DNA of 5,775 bases, taken from assembly GCA_031282985.1 (NCBI GenBank), contig JAITCR010000159.1, positions 1 to 5,775 of the forward strand, given 5' to 3'. How positions within the stretch are numbered: the first letter of the stretch is position 1; every line of letters starts with the position of its first letter. The position numbers and the translations under genes are program-made. The notes under the pieces are model-generated. The model was not told where the DNA came from. It ran no database searches and worked only from the letters and a program-made list of their open reading frames with translations. The DNA comes from Nitrososphaerota archaeon (GTDB taxonomy: Archaea; Thermoproteota; Bathyarchaeia; Bathyarchaeales; Bathycorpusculaceae). Positions 1 through 5,693 of this stretch are shown here, in pieces.

Positions 1-162
1 GAAGGCTTGCATATTTTCACGGTGTAAACAATGGTTGATCTCGCTGTGTTATTATTTGCTCGCTTCCGAGTAAACGGAACTCCAGATCAAATTGCGTCAT
101 TCCTAACTTAACACTCTCAAAATAAAAAGTGCGTTGGAGGCTCTTGTCCTCTGTTTTTTGGT
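1..162. other. Non-coding region downstream of the reductase gene
   Basis: I see no supportable gene here. A 4-bp stem, GAGG (137-140) with CCTC (148-151), followed on the minus strand by a T-rich tract at about 120-129, is a weak candidate terminator for the geranylgeranyl reductase transcript. A small inverted repeat, TTCCG...CGGAA, lies at about 64-79. Neither has the shape of a tRNA, and there is no T-loop-like GTTCGA sequence. A minus-strand ATG at 12 runs off the window edge after four codons and cannot be judged. Confidence 0.3.
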
Positions 163-1527
163 TTATTCTACGAGTTTCTTTCTGGCGTGGTTTATGATGT
201 CTACTGTTTGGTCTCTCCAAGCTTCAAAGCCTACGGGTGTTGAGGGATATGTGTTGTAGTGTGCTCGTAGTTCTTTCATTGTGGAAACTGCATAGTGCAG
301 TTTGTTCAAAAAGCCTAAGCGACTTATGCCTCTAAAGATTCGTTTTGCTGTCTCAGTTATGTTAAGTTTGAATTCATCTCCCATGCCCGCTTTTAGTACA
401 TCATCTTCAGTCATGAGTTTTTGATTCATACCATAATTCAAGTCATCATCACTACATGAGAGCAAGAACAGTTTGAAAATGTCTAAGACACCTTGCTTTT
501 TACCATAAGTATCAATATACTGCTTGTTGTAACCCCACAAAGTATCCTTAGTTGGCTCACCCTTACCTAAAGCTTCAATTATCTGCTTTCCAGCAAAATG
601 ACCACTAAGCATCGAAGGACCAATACCACCACCATGAATCGGGTTAACCAAAGACGCTGCATCACCTATGATGACAACTCCGTTGCTTACCATGTTATCC
701 AGAGGTCTGCGAACAGGATCAAACCATGAACCGCCCGTTAAGACCTGTGAGCCATTAAACATTGGTTTTTTAAAGGCTGTCTCGTAGAGTTGCTCCTTTG
801 GATTGGGATAACCAGTTTTTCGCATAAGAGCACCAATACCTACGTTTGCACGTGCACCGCTTTTGGGGAAAATCCAAATGTAGCCTCCTGGGGATGCTTT
901 TTGGTTGAGGTAAATTTCGCAGTGTCTGGTGTTTTCTGTTTCTTGTTTAAGTTGACGAATTTCACGGTAACATGCTTCTACATCCTCATTGTCAATTTCC
1001 CTGTCTATACCTAACACGTCTGGTAGTTGCTTGCGTACAATGCCAAAAAAACCTGTGGCATCTATGACAACTTTGCTGCGTAATTCCACGGGTTCATTGG
1101 TTTTCATGTTTTTAACAGATATTCCAACTACTGTGGATTTTTCAATTATAGGTGAACGGAAATTCGTGTTATCTAACAGTTGGGCACCTTTATCGGTGGC
1201 TTTTTTTAGTAGCCATTGGCCAAATAAGTGTCTGTTAAGGATGTATCCTTTAAAGTCGTTGTCTGCTACGGTGAAGATAGTGTTTTCGTCTGGGGAGTAG
1301 ATTTTCATGCCGTCTATTTTCGTTTCTAATTCGCCACCGTTAGGTTTTTCAAGACCTAAAAATGTTAGATGATGTTCTCCTAAGGCGTCTCCGCAGATTT
1401 TTTCTCCTATGTTTTCACGTTTATTTTTTTCTATTATGCATACTTTTAGGCCTGCTTCAGCGATTGTTTTTGCTGCAAGACAGCCTGCTGTTCCTGCACC
1501 AACAACTATTGCATCAAACTTTTCCAT
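163..1527 (-). CDS. Geranylgeranyl reductase family FAD-dependent oxidoreductase
   Basis: This 454-residue flavoprotein most likely saturates the geranylgeranyl chains of archaeal ether lipids at the inner face of the membrane. What shows it: an N-terminal dinucleotide-binding fold with GAGTAG at residues 10-15 and the ribose-binding Glu33; KICG at 43-46, matching the conserved Cys-Gly of geranylgeranyl reductases; a VVIDATG motif; the family motif YIWIFPK followed by a glycine-rich stretch; and GDAASLVNPIHGGGIG, the second FAD-contact motif. It is longer than the roughly 400 residues usual for the family. The extra length is a C-terminal tail ending in a segment around HYNTYPSTPVGFEAW. The ATG at 1527 is supported by a Shine-Dalgarno sequence (GGGAGATG) five bases upstream. 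It is divergent from the HxlR-type regulator. A reductase of isoprenoid quinone tails is the main alternative, because these enzymes share the fold and motifs. The family call is firm; the substrate is inferred. Confidence 0.9.
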   Translation of the reverse strand: MEKFDAIVVGAGTAGCLAAKTIAEAGLKVCIIEKNKRENIGEKICGDALGEHHLTFLGLEKPNGGELETKIDGMKIYSPDENTIFTVADNDFKGYILNRHLFGQWLLKKATDKGAQLLDNTNFRSPIIEKSTVVGISVKNMKTNEPVELRSKVVIDATGFFGIVRKQLPDVLGIDREIDNEDVEACYREIRQLKQETENTRHCEIYLNQKASPGGYIWIFPKSGARANVGIGALMRKTGYPNPKEQLYETAFKKPMFNGSQVLTGGSWFDPVRRPLDNMVSNGVVIIGDAASLVNPIHGGGIGPSMLSGHFAGKQIIEALGKGEPTKDTLWGYNKQYIDTYGKKQGVLDIFKLFLLSCSDDDLNYGMNQKLMTEDDVLKAGMGDEFKLNITETAKRIFRGISRLGFLNKLHYAVSTMKELRAHYNTYPSTPVGFEAWRDQTVDIINHARKKLVE

Positions 1528-1532
1528 GTTTA

Positions 1533-1540
1533 CATCTCCC
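1533..1540 (-). promoter_or_regulatory. Shine-Dalgarno site of the geranylgeranyl reductase gene
   Basis: Read on the minus strand this is GGGAGATG, one mismatch from the archaeal GGAGGTG core complementary to the 16S rRNA 3' end, and it lies five bases before the ATG. It fixes the start at 1527 and implies a leadered mRNA, unlike the two regulator genes in this window. Confidence 0.65.
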
Positions 1541-1583
1541 AGTTAATATGATGTATTTTGTATACTATGTTGTATTAGTAAAG

Positions 1584-1600
1584 CTTTATAAATTATAAAG
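1584..1600. promoter_or_regulatory. Palindromic shared TATA element of a divergent promoter
   Basis: CTTTATAAATTATAAAG is a perfect inverted repeat of 8 bp arms around a single central A. Read rightward it gives TTTATAAA, about 42 bases before the HxlR-type ATG. Read leftward it gives TTTATAAT, about 65 bases before the reductase ATG. With archaeal initiation about 25-27 bases from the TATA centre, the plus transcript would start near 1615 (leader about 15 bases, no Shine-Dalgarno). The minus transcript would start near 1569 (leader about 40 bases, containing the Shine-Dalgarno). The two TATA boxes overlap, so the two transcripts probably compete for TBP or are repressed together. The sequence is direct observation; promoter function is inferred from position and consensus. 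Confidence 0.6.
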
Positions 1601-1629
1601 TAAGTCAAAACACACCAAGTGTAACTCAC

Positions 1630-2058
1630 ATGAACACTCCTCTAACTTTAAGCGCAGAATTCCGCAAATTAGTTGAAGAACAAATGGACAGAACCATACA
1701 GGGTATAGAGACAACTTTTTTTGTTATAATGGAAAAACAAAAAATAACTCCCCAAGAAGTAAAAGAAGAAATGGACAGTCTGCAAGAAAATTTCAACGTG
1801 TTATTCCAAAAATGGAGCCTAGAAATTCTCTACACTCTGTTGCTTAAAAAAACAAGCGGTTTTGGTGGGTTGAAAAAAATTTTAGAAGTAAATTCGCGTA
1901 CATTATCTGATAAACTAAAACTACTTCACTCTCATGGTTACATAGAGCGCAATGTACAAACAGGTCCACCACTACGTGTAACATATAATCTATCAACTAA
2001 AGGAAAAAACACTGTACTGCTAGCCTTGCCACTGCTTTACTATTCAACAGCAGTTTAA
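1630..2058 (+). CDS. HxlR-type winged helix-turn-helix transcriptional regulator
   Basis: This 142-residue protein is probably a DNA-binding transcriptional regulator. The C-terminal half, about residues 60-135, matches the HxlR/MarR-like winged helix: KWSLEILYTLL opens the domain, an Ser-Arg-Thr-Leu-Ser-Asp-Lys-Leu recognition-helix region follows, then HGYIERN, and the wing with PPLRVTYNLSTKGK. The first 60 residues are an extra, mostly charged and probably helical segment, including KEEMDSLQENFN. Classical HxlR proteins have only a short N-terminus, often with a conserved cysteine, whereas this protein has no cysteine anywhere in its sequence, so redox sensing through Cys is unlikely. No Shine-Dalgarno precedes the ATG; a TATA box 42 bases upstream predicts a very short leader. 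It is divergent from the reductase gene, so control of itself and that gene is plausible but unproven. The effector cannot be read from the sequence. Confidence 0.8.
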   Translation: MNTPLTLSAEFRKLVEEQMDRTIQGIETTFFVIMEKQKITPQEVKEEMDSLQENFNVLFQKWSLEILYTLLLKKTSGFGGLKKILEVNSRTLSDKLKLLHSHGYIERNVQTGPPLRVTYNLSTKGKNTVLLALPLLYYSTAV

Positions 2059-2564
2059 AGGCTTTCAGTCGGTTTCTTTTTAATGACTCTTAGCAAACTT
2101 GTTGTTTCTTTTACAGTTTCAAAAACCATGCAAGTCAAAGTCTTCTGCAAACCATTAATACGTCTTAGCTTATCTACAACAAATTTGCCTATATCATTAA
2201 CGTTTTCAGCTCTAATTTTAATTAGCAAATCCCAGTCGCCTGTGATTATGTGTACTTCTTGTACTTCAGATAGTCTTGTTATTTCTTCGGCTACTTCTCT
2301 TTGTGTAATTGGTGCTCCATCTGCTTTATTTCCGTATGAGACGGCGGCTAGGATGAAGGCGGCGGTTGTTAGGTTTAGTTTTTCGGGGGAGAGTATGGCA
2401 CGGTATTGTTTTATTATGCCTAGTTCTTCCATGCGTTTTATTTTTGCGAAAACTGTGGTTATTGGGGTGTTGGTTTTTTTTGCTATTTGGTTAGCGGTTA
2501 GTTTGCTGTCTTCTTGGATTAATTGTAGTATTGATAGGTCTTTGTCATCTAGTTTAAAGTTCAT
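2055..2564 (-). CDS. Lrp/AsnC family transcriptional regulator
   Basis: This 169-residue protein has the standard two-domain Lrp/AsnC layout. Residues about 5-60 form the N-terminal helix-turn-helix, beginning LDDKDLSILQLIQEDSK, with a recognition helix around TPITTVFAKIKRMEELGIIKQY. Residues about 68-155 form the RAM/AsnC ligand-binding and oligomerisation domain, with the typical VHIITGDWDLLIKI strand and turn, in which Gly-Asp-Trp-Asp corresponds to the family's G-x-(Y/W)-D. An insertion with GNKADGAPI sits near the domain junction. Members bind DNA as dimers or octamers and often respond to amino acids. The gene is head-to-head with the asparagine synthetase/PEP carboxykinase operon, so it may control that operon. 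There is no Shine-Dalgarno, and its TATA box predicts initiation at or within a base or two of the ATG, so the mRNA is probably leaderless. Its stop overlaps that of the convergent HxlR-type gene. The family is certain; the regulon is inferred. Confidence 0.9.
   Translation of the reverse strand: MNFKLDDKDLSILQLIQEDSKLTANQIAKKTNTPITTVFAKIKRMEELGIIKQYRAILSPEKLNLTTAAFILAAVSYGNKADGAPITQREVAEEITRLSEVQEVHIITGDWDLLIKIRAENVNDIGKFVVDKLRRINGLQKTLTCMVFETVKETTSLLRVIKKKPTESL
2073..2081 (+). terminator. Possible T-rich terminator of the HxlR-type transcript
   Basis: TTTCTTTTT lies 15 bases beyond the HxlR-type stop codon, inside the 3' end of the convergent Lrp gene, where its complement encodes a lysine run. 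Archaeal RNA polymerase can terminate on such T-runs without a hairpin. There is no intergenic space here, so this is the nearest candidate. The T-run may simply reflect the lysine codons. Confidence 0.25.
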
Positions 2565-2586
2565 ATGTAAATATTACAAGTTTTAA

Positions 2587-2596
2587 GTATATAAAC
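2587..2596 (-). promoter_or_regulatory. TATA box of the Lrp/AsnC regulator gene
   Basis: On the minus strand this reads GTTTATATAC, with an A-rich stretch just upstream. Its centre is about 28 bases from the ATG at 2564, so transcription should begin at or next to the start codon. That agrees with the absence of any Shine-Dalgarno sequence and points to a leaderless mRNA. Confidence 0.55.
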
Positions 2597-2615
2597 ATGT
2601 TTTTATTGTAAATTA

Positions 2616-2632
2616 AGCAAATTTTATATAAA
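2616..2632 (+). promoter_or_regulatory. BRE/TATA promoter of the asparagine synthetase-PEP carboxykinase operon
   Basis: AGCAAAT followed by TTTATATAAA gives a BRE-like purine/A-rich element next to a strong, self-complementary TATA box (2623-2632). Initiation is expected near 2654, leaving a leader of about 32 bases to the ATG at 2686. This is the only convincing promoter ahead of the two-gene operon. It sits about 35 bases from the oppositely directed TATA box of the Lrp gene. Confidence 0.6.
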
Positions 2633-2641
2633 AAATTTCTT

Positions 2642-2667
2642 ATACCTGCTACGTACTTCATACCTGC
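2642..2667. repeat. 8-bp direct repeat ATACCTGC flanking the predicted transcript start
   Basis: ATACCTGC occurs at 2642-2649 and again at 2660-2667, with starts 18 bases apart. A TACGTA palindrome (2650-2655) lies between the copies. The pair straddles the predicted transcription start of the asparagine synthetase operon, just downstream of its TATA box, where a bound protein would block RNA polymerase. It could be an operator, perhaps for the adjacent Lrp/AsnC protein, although Lrp sites are more often imperfect inverted repeats. Chance occurrence is possible. Confidence 0.35.
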
Positions 2668-2685
2668 AAGTGTTAAGTGAAAAAT

Positions 2686-3642
2686 ATGACTCCCATTAAC
2701 CCTCCAAAATCCTTAGACCAATTAACCGCTCAAGAAATAGAAAGAAAAGCAAACATAGGAAAAATAGTAACCTACACCCTAGGAAATCTAACATCAACAT
2801 ACGTAAACGAAGGCTTCCAATGGCTCCTCCCCGTCGTCTTAAGCCAAAGCACAGACCCCCTATGGCCAGACCCAAACGCGTCAATTGAGACAAGAATTGA
2901 AGTTGACATTTACGGAAAACCCGTACGCACTATGTCAAGCATGATTGTCCATAAATTAATAGCCGCCTCAACAGTGTATCCAAAACTGTTCATCCTCTCA
3001 CCAAATGTTCGTATTGAAAAATCTGAACGTGGAAAAACTGGAAAACATATCTATGAATTCACCCAACTTGACTTTGAAATTCAAAATGCCACCTCAAAAG
3101 ACGTTTTTTTACTAGTTGAAACTGCTCTTTGTACGTTAATTAAAGCTTTAAAGAAAGACATGAAAGAAGCCTTATCAGCTATTGGTCGTTTTGATGCTCT
3201 TCCAACATTAGAGGGGCCATTCAAAATTTTTGACCGCGAAGACCTTGAAGCTAAATATGGAGAAACCTGGGAAGCTGATGTTGCATCCGAAATTACTCAA
3301 CCTGCATGGATTACAAACCTCCCACGTGAATTCTACGATTTTGAAGATTTTTCAACCGGCAAATGGGATAACTATGACTTAATAATGCCACAATTTGGCG
3401 AAGTACTTTCAGGCTCCAAACGAGAATATGACTATGCCAAAGTTATTAAAAAGATGGAACAACACGGGGTAAGAAAAGAAAATTATTCATTAATTATCCA
3501 GATGGCTAAAGAAGGCCGTTTAAAACCAACTGCTGGTGCAGGTATTGGTATTGAACGTATCGTTGGGTATATTACAGGCGTAAGACATATCGCTGAGTGT
3601 CAACCCTTTCCAAGGGTACCGGGAATAGTACATGAATTATAA
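2686..3642 (+). CDS. Archaeal asparagine synthetase (class II aaRS-like, AsnA-type activity)
   Basis: This 318-residue enzyme makes asparagine from aspartate, ammonia and ATP in the cytoplasm, through an aspartyl-adenylate. It is the stand-alone catalytic core of an aspartyl/asparaginyl-tRNA synthetase with no N-terminal anticodon-binding OB domain. Signs are: GFQWLLPVVLS (motif 1 region) followed by TDPLWPDP, typical of the Pyrococcus-type enzyme; motif 2 with Arg109-Ile-Glu111 and the loop ending in YEFTQLDFEI; and motif 3, GAGIGIER, with Arg291, followed by AECQPFPRVPG. Length is close to the roughly 294 residues of the Pyrococcus protein. An in-frame GTG at 2677 could add three residues. 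I prefer the ATG because the GTGA at 2677-2680 is well placed as a weak Shine-Dalgarno, and the N-terminus is not conserved enough to decide. It is first in an operon with PEP carboxykinase. It is not a true tRNA synthetase; confidence in the family is high. Confidence 0.9.
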   Translation: MTPINPPKSLDQLTAQEIERKANIGKIVTYTLGNLTSTYVNEGFQWLLPVVLSQSTDPLWPDPNASIETRIEVDIYGKPVRTMSSMIVHKLIAASTVYPKLFILSPNVRIEKSERGKTGKHIYEFTQLDFEIQNATSKDVFLLVETALCTLIKALKKDMKEALSAIGRFDALPTLEGPFKIFDREDLEAKYGETWEADVASEITQPAWITNLPREFYDFEDFSTGKWDNYDLIMPQFGEVLSGSKREYDYAKVIKKMEQHGVRKENYSLIIQMAKEGRLKPTAGAGIGIERIVGYITGVRHIAECQPFPRVPGIVHEL

Positions 3643-3646
3643 GTTT

Positions 3647-3654
3647 GAGGTAAT
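3647..3654 (+). promoter_or_regulatory. Shine-Dalgarno site of the PEP carboxykinase gene
   Basis: GAGGTAAT matches the archaeal GAGGTGAT at seven of eight bases and ends three bases before the ATG at 3658. It lies in the 15-base gap after the asparagine synthetase stop. A strong internal ribosome site with no room for a promoter supports translation of the second gene from a shared mRNA. Confidence 0.75.
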
Positions 3655-3657
3655 CAT

Positions 3658-5538
3658 ATGAATCCATATATAGAAGCACTTCAACCTAAACTGTCTCCAA
3701 AAGACCTTGAAAAACTATCTGCAATTGATAATCCAAATGTTCACGAGTTTATTGCAAAAATTAGTGATTTATGTCATCCAGAAAAAATTTTTATTTGCAG
3801 TGACTCAGCTGAGGACATAGCATATGTTAGAAAGCAAGCAATTGCGGGCGGTGAAGAACAAGCTATACTTACTCTTCAAGGACATACTGTGCATTTTGAC
3901 GGTGAAAAAGATCAAGGTCGAGACCGTCAAAATGCCAAGTACCTTGTGCCTAAAGGTGTCTTTTTAAGTAAAGCCCTTAATCAAATAGATCGTCAAGAAG
4001 GTCTAACTGAAGTTCGTAGTATCCTTAGAGATTTAATGATTGGCAGAACAATGATTGTTCGCTTCATTTCCTTAGGTCCCCGAGATTCAGTTTTCACCAT
4101 TTTAGGTTTACAATGTACTGACTCTTGGTATGTTGCTCACTCAGAAGACCTGCTTTACCGAACTGGATATGACCAATTTGTAAAAGCTGGACACAAAAGT
4201 GATTTCCTTAAAGTAGTCCATTCTGCAGGTAAATTAACTGAAGAAATGGTCAGTGCAGAACCTGACAAAAAACGAATATACATAGATCACATGGACAATA
4301 CCATATACAGTGTAAATGCTCAATACGCTGGTAACAGTGTTGGCTTTAAAAAATTAGCTTTCCGACTTGCAATACGCAAAGCAAGTAGTGAAGGCTGGCT
4401 AGCAGAACATATGTTACTTATGGGTGTCTATGGTCCTAACAAACGTAAAACGTATTTTGCAGGAGCATTTCCAAGTGCATGTGGCAAAACCTCAACAGCA
4501 ATGCTTCCCGGCGAAACCATTCTTGGAGATGATATTGCATACATTCGTGAAATAGATAGCATTGCACGTGCGGTTAACGTTGAAAGCGGCATATTTGGTA
4601 TCATACAAGACGTAAAAGAAAAAGACGATGCTCTAATTTGGAAAGTTTTAACAACTCCTGGTGAAGTGGTGTTTTCCAACATTTTGGTCAAAGATGGTCA
4701 ACCATACTGGTTAGGTATGGGTAAAGAATTGCCAAAGGACGGTTTAAACTATACTGGACAATGGTATGAGGGTAAAAAAGATGAAACAGGCGCTGAAGTA
4801 ACCGCGGCACACAAAAATGCTCGTTATGCAGTTGCTCTGTCAGCTTTAGGTAATGTTGACCCAGAACTTAACAACCCCAACGGTATAGTCCTAGGTGGTA
4901 TAATGTATGGTGGAAGAGATGCAAAAGCCTATGTTCCTGTTCAGCAAAGCTACAGTTGGGAACATGGCATTATTGCTTATGGGGCATCATTGGAAACAGA
5001 GACTACTTTTGCAACAATTGGCAAAGAGGGCGTTCCAGAAATTAACATGATGAGCATCCAAGACTTCATATCCATCCCCTTAGGTAAAAATGTTAGCAAC
5101 AATTTAGACTTTGGGCGTAAACTTAAAAATCAACCCATAGTTTTTGGTGTGAACTATTTCCTACGTGGTGTTGAAGATGGCAAATACCTTAACAGTCCAC
5201 GAGACAAGCACGTCTGGGTTAAATGGATGGAATTGCGTGTTCATAATGAAGTTGACGCAATAAAAACTCCTACAGGATTAATTCCAAAATACGGCGACCT
5301 AAAGAAACTCTTCAAAGAAGTATTAGACAAAGACTATACAAAAGAAGACTATATAAAACAATTCACCATACGCGTACCCGAAAACCTAGCAAAAATTGAA
5401 CGTGTTTCCACATTCTACCAAGAAAACGTTGCTGACATACCTTTAGAAATGTTTGGCCAACTCTACAAACAACGCGAACGGCTACTAGAAGCACAACAAA
5501 AATACGGAGACTATATTTCCCCAGAAAAATTCCAATAA
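3658..5538 (+). CDS. pckG: Phosphoenolpyruvate carboxykinase (GTP), archaeal type
   Basis: This 626-residue cytoplasmic enzyme interconverts oxaloacetate plus GTP with PEP, CO2 and GDP. It feeds gluconeogenesis, or refills oxaloacetate when run in reverse. Motifs appear in the GTP-class order: CTDSWYVAHS in the N-terminal half; the metal-binding region with Lys231/Lys232 and EGWLAEHM carrying His251; the P-loop FPSACGKT with the class-specific reactive Cys275 and Lys277; the second nucleotide/metal motif GDDIAY with Asp291-Asp292; and GGIMYGGRDAK with Arg420. Of the human enzyme's features, the loop between the P-loop and GDD is about six residues shorter here. Full length agrees with the roughly 620 residues of Thermococcus-type enzymes, and no domain is missing. 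It is translated from its own Shine-Dalgarno, 15 bases after the asparagine synthetase gene, and ends before a hairpin terminator. The GTP preference is inferred from family, not from measured residues. Confidence 0.95.
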   Translation: MNPYIEALQPKLSPKDLEKLSAIDNPNVHEFIAKISDLCHPEKIFICSDSAEDIAYVRKQAIAGGEEQAILTLQGHTVHFDGEKDQGRDRQNAKYLVPKGVFLSKALNQIDRQEGLTEVRSILRDLMIGRTMIVRFISLGPRDSVFTILGLQCTDSWYVAHSEDLLYRTGYDQFVKAGHKSDFLKVVHSAGKLTEEMVSAEPDKKRIYIDHMDNTIYSVNAQYAGNSVGFKKLAFRLAIRKASSEGWLAEHMLLMGVYGPNKRKTYFAGAFPSACGKTSTAMLPGETILGDDIAYIREIDSIARAVNVESGIFGIIQDVKEKDDALIWKVLTTPGEVVFSNILVKDGQPYWLGMGKELPKDGLNYTGQWYEGKKDETGAEVTAAHKNARYAVALSALGNVDPELNNPNGIVLGGIMYGGRDAKAYVPVQQSYSWEHGIIAYGASLETETTFATIGKEGVPEINMMSIQDFISIPLGKNVSNNLDFGRKLKNQPIVFGVNYFLRGVEDGKYLNSPRDKHVWVKWMELRVHNEVDAIKTPTGLIPKYGDLKKLFKEVLDKDYTKEDYIKQFTIRVPENLAKIERVSTFYQENVADIPLEMFGQLYKQRERLLEAQQKYGDYISPEKFQ

Positions 5539-5549
5539 ACAAACAAATA

Positions 5550-5582
5550 TGGGAAATTTTTTCCCACACAACATTTTTCTTA
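5550..5582 (+). terminator. Hairpin and T-rich terminator of the operon
   Basis: TGGGAAA and TTTCCCA form a perfect 7-bp stem (5550-5556 with 5560-5566) around a TTT loop, starting 11 bases after the PEP carboxykinase stop. A T-rich tract (ATTTTTCTTAA) follows seven bases later. A hairpin is not essential for archaeal termination, but hairpin plus T-run directly after the operon is a convincing transcript end. It would stop read-through into the following transposase-like frame. Confidence 0.6.
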
Positions 5583-5693
5583 ATTTAACTACTGGACCTT
5601 AATACTAATTAGGGTTTTGTTGGTGAAACGAAGGTTTTATTAGCGTATGGACGTGCTATTTGTCGTTTAGGCTGTTTAAATGCTAAATTAGCC

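Noticed and set aside
1..12. Minus-strand ATG at 12 with GTGA upstream, as the start of another gene leaving the window
   Set aside because: Only four codons are visible, so it cannot be distinguished from chance.
60..155. tRNA or small RNA gene in the left intergenic region
   Set aside because: Short inverted repeats occur, but there is no T-loop consensus, cloverleaf pairing, or clear C/D or K-turn motif.
17..220. Minus-strand 67-codon open frame overlapping the 3' end of the reductase gene
   Set aside because: It starts inside the reductase coding region in another frame, has no ribosome site, and its composition does not resemble a known family.
989..1300. Plus-strand open frame of 103 codons inside the reductase gene
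   Set aside because: It is antisense to well-conserved reductase sequence and has no ribosome site or promoter.
2083..2586. Long plus-strand open frame opposite the Lrp gene (167 codons)
   Set aside because: It is a shadow of the Lrp coding frame. The minus-strand product has a complete Lrp/AsnC domain structure, and the plus-strand product matches nothing recognisable.
2686..3642. Asparaginyl- or aspartyl-tRNA synthetase
   Set aside because: The class II motifs are present, but the N-terminal anticodon-binding domain is absent, and the sequence follows the archaeal asparagine synthetase pattern (TDPLWPDP and AECQPFPRVPG).
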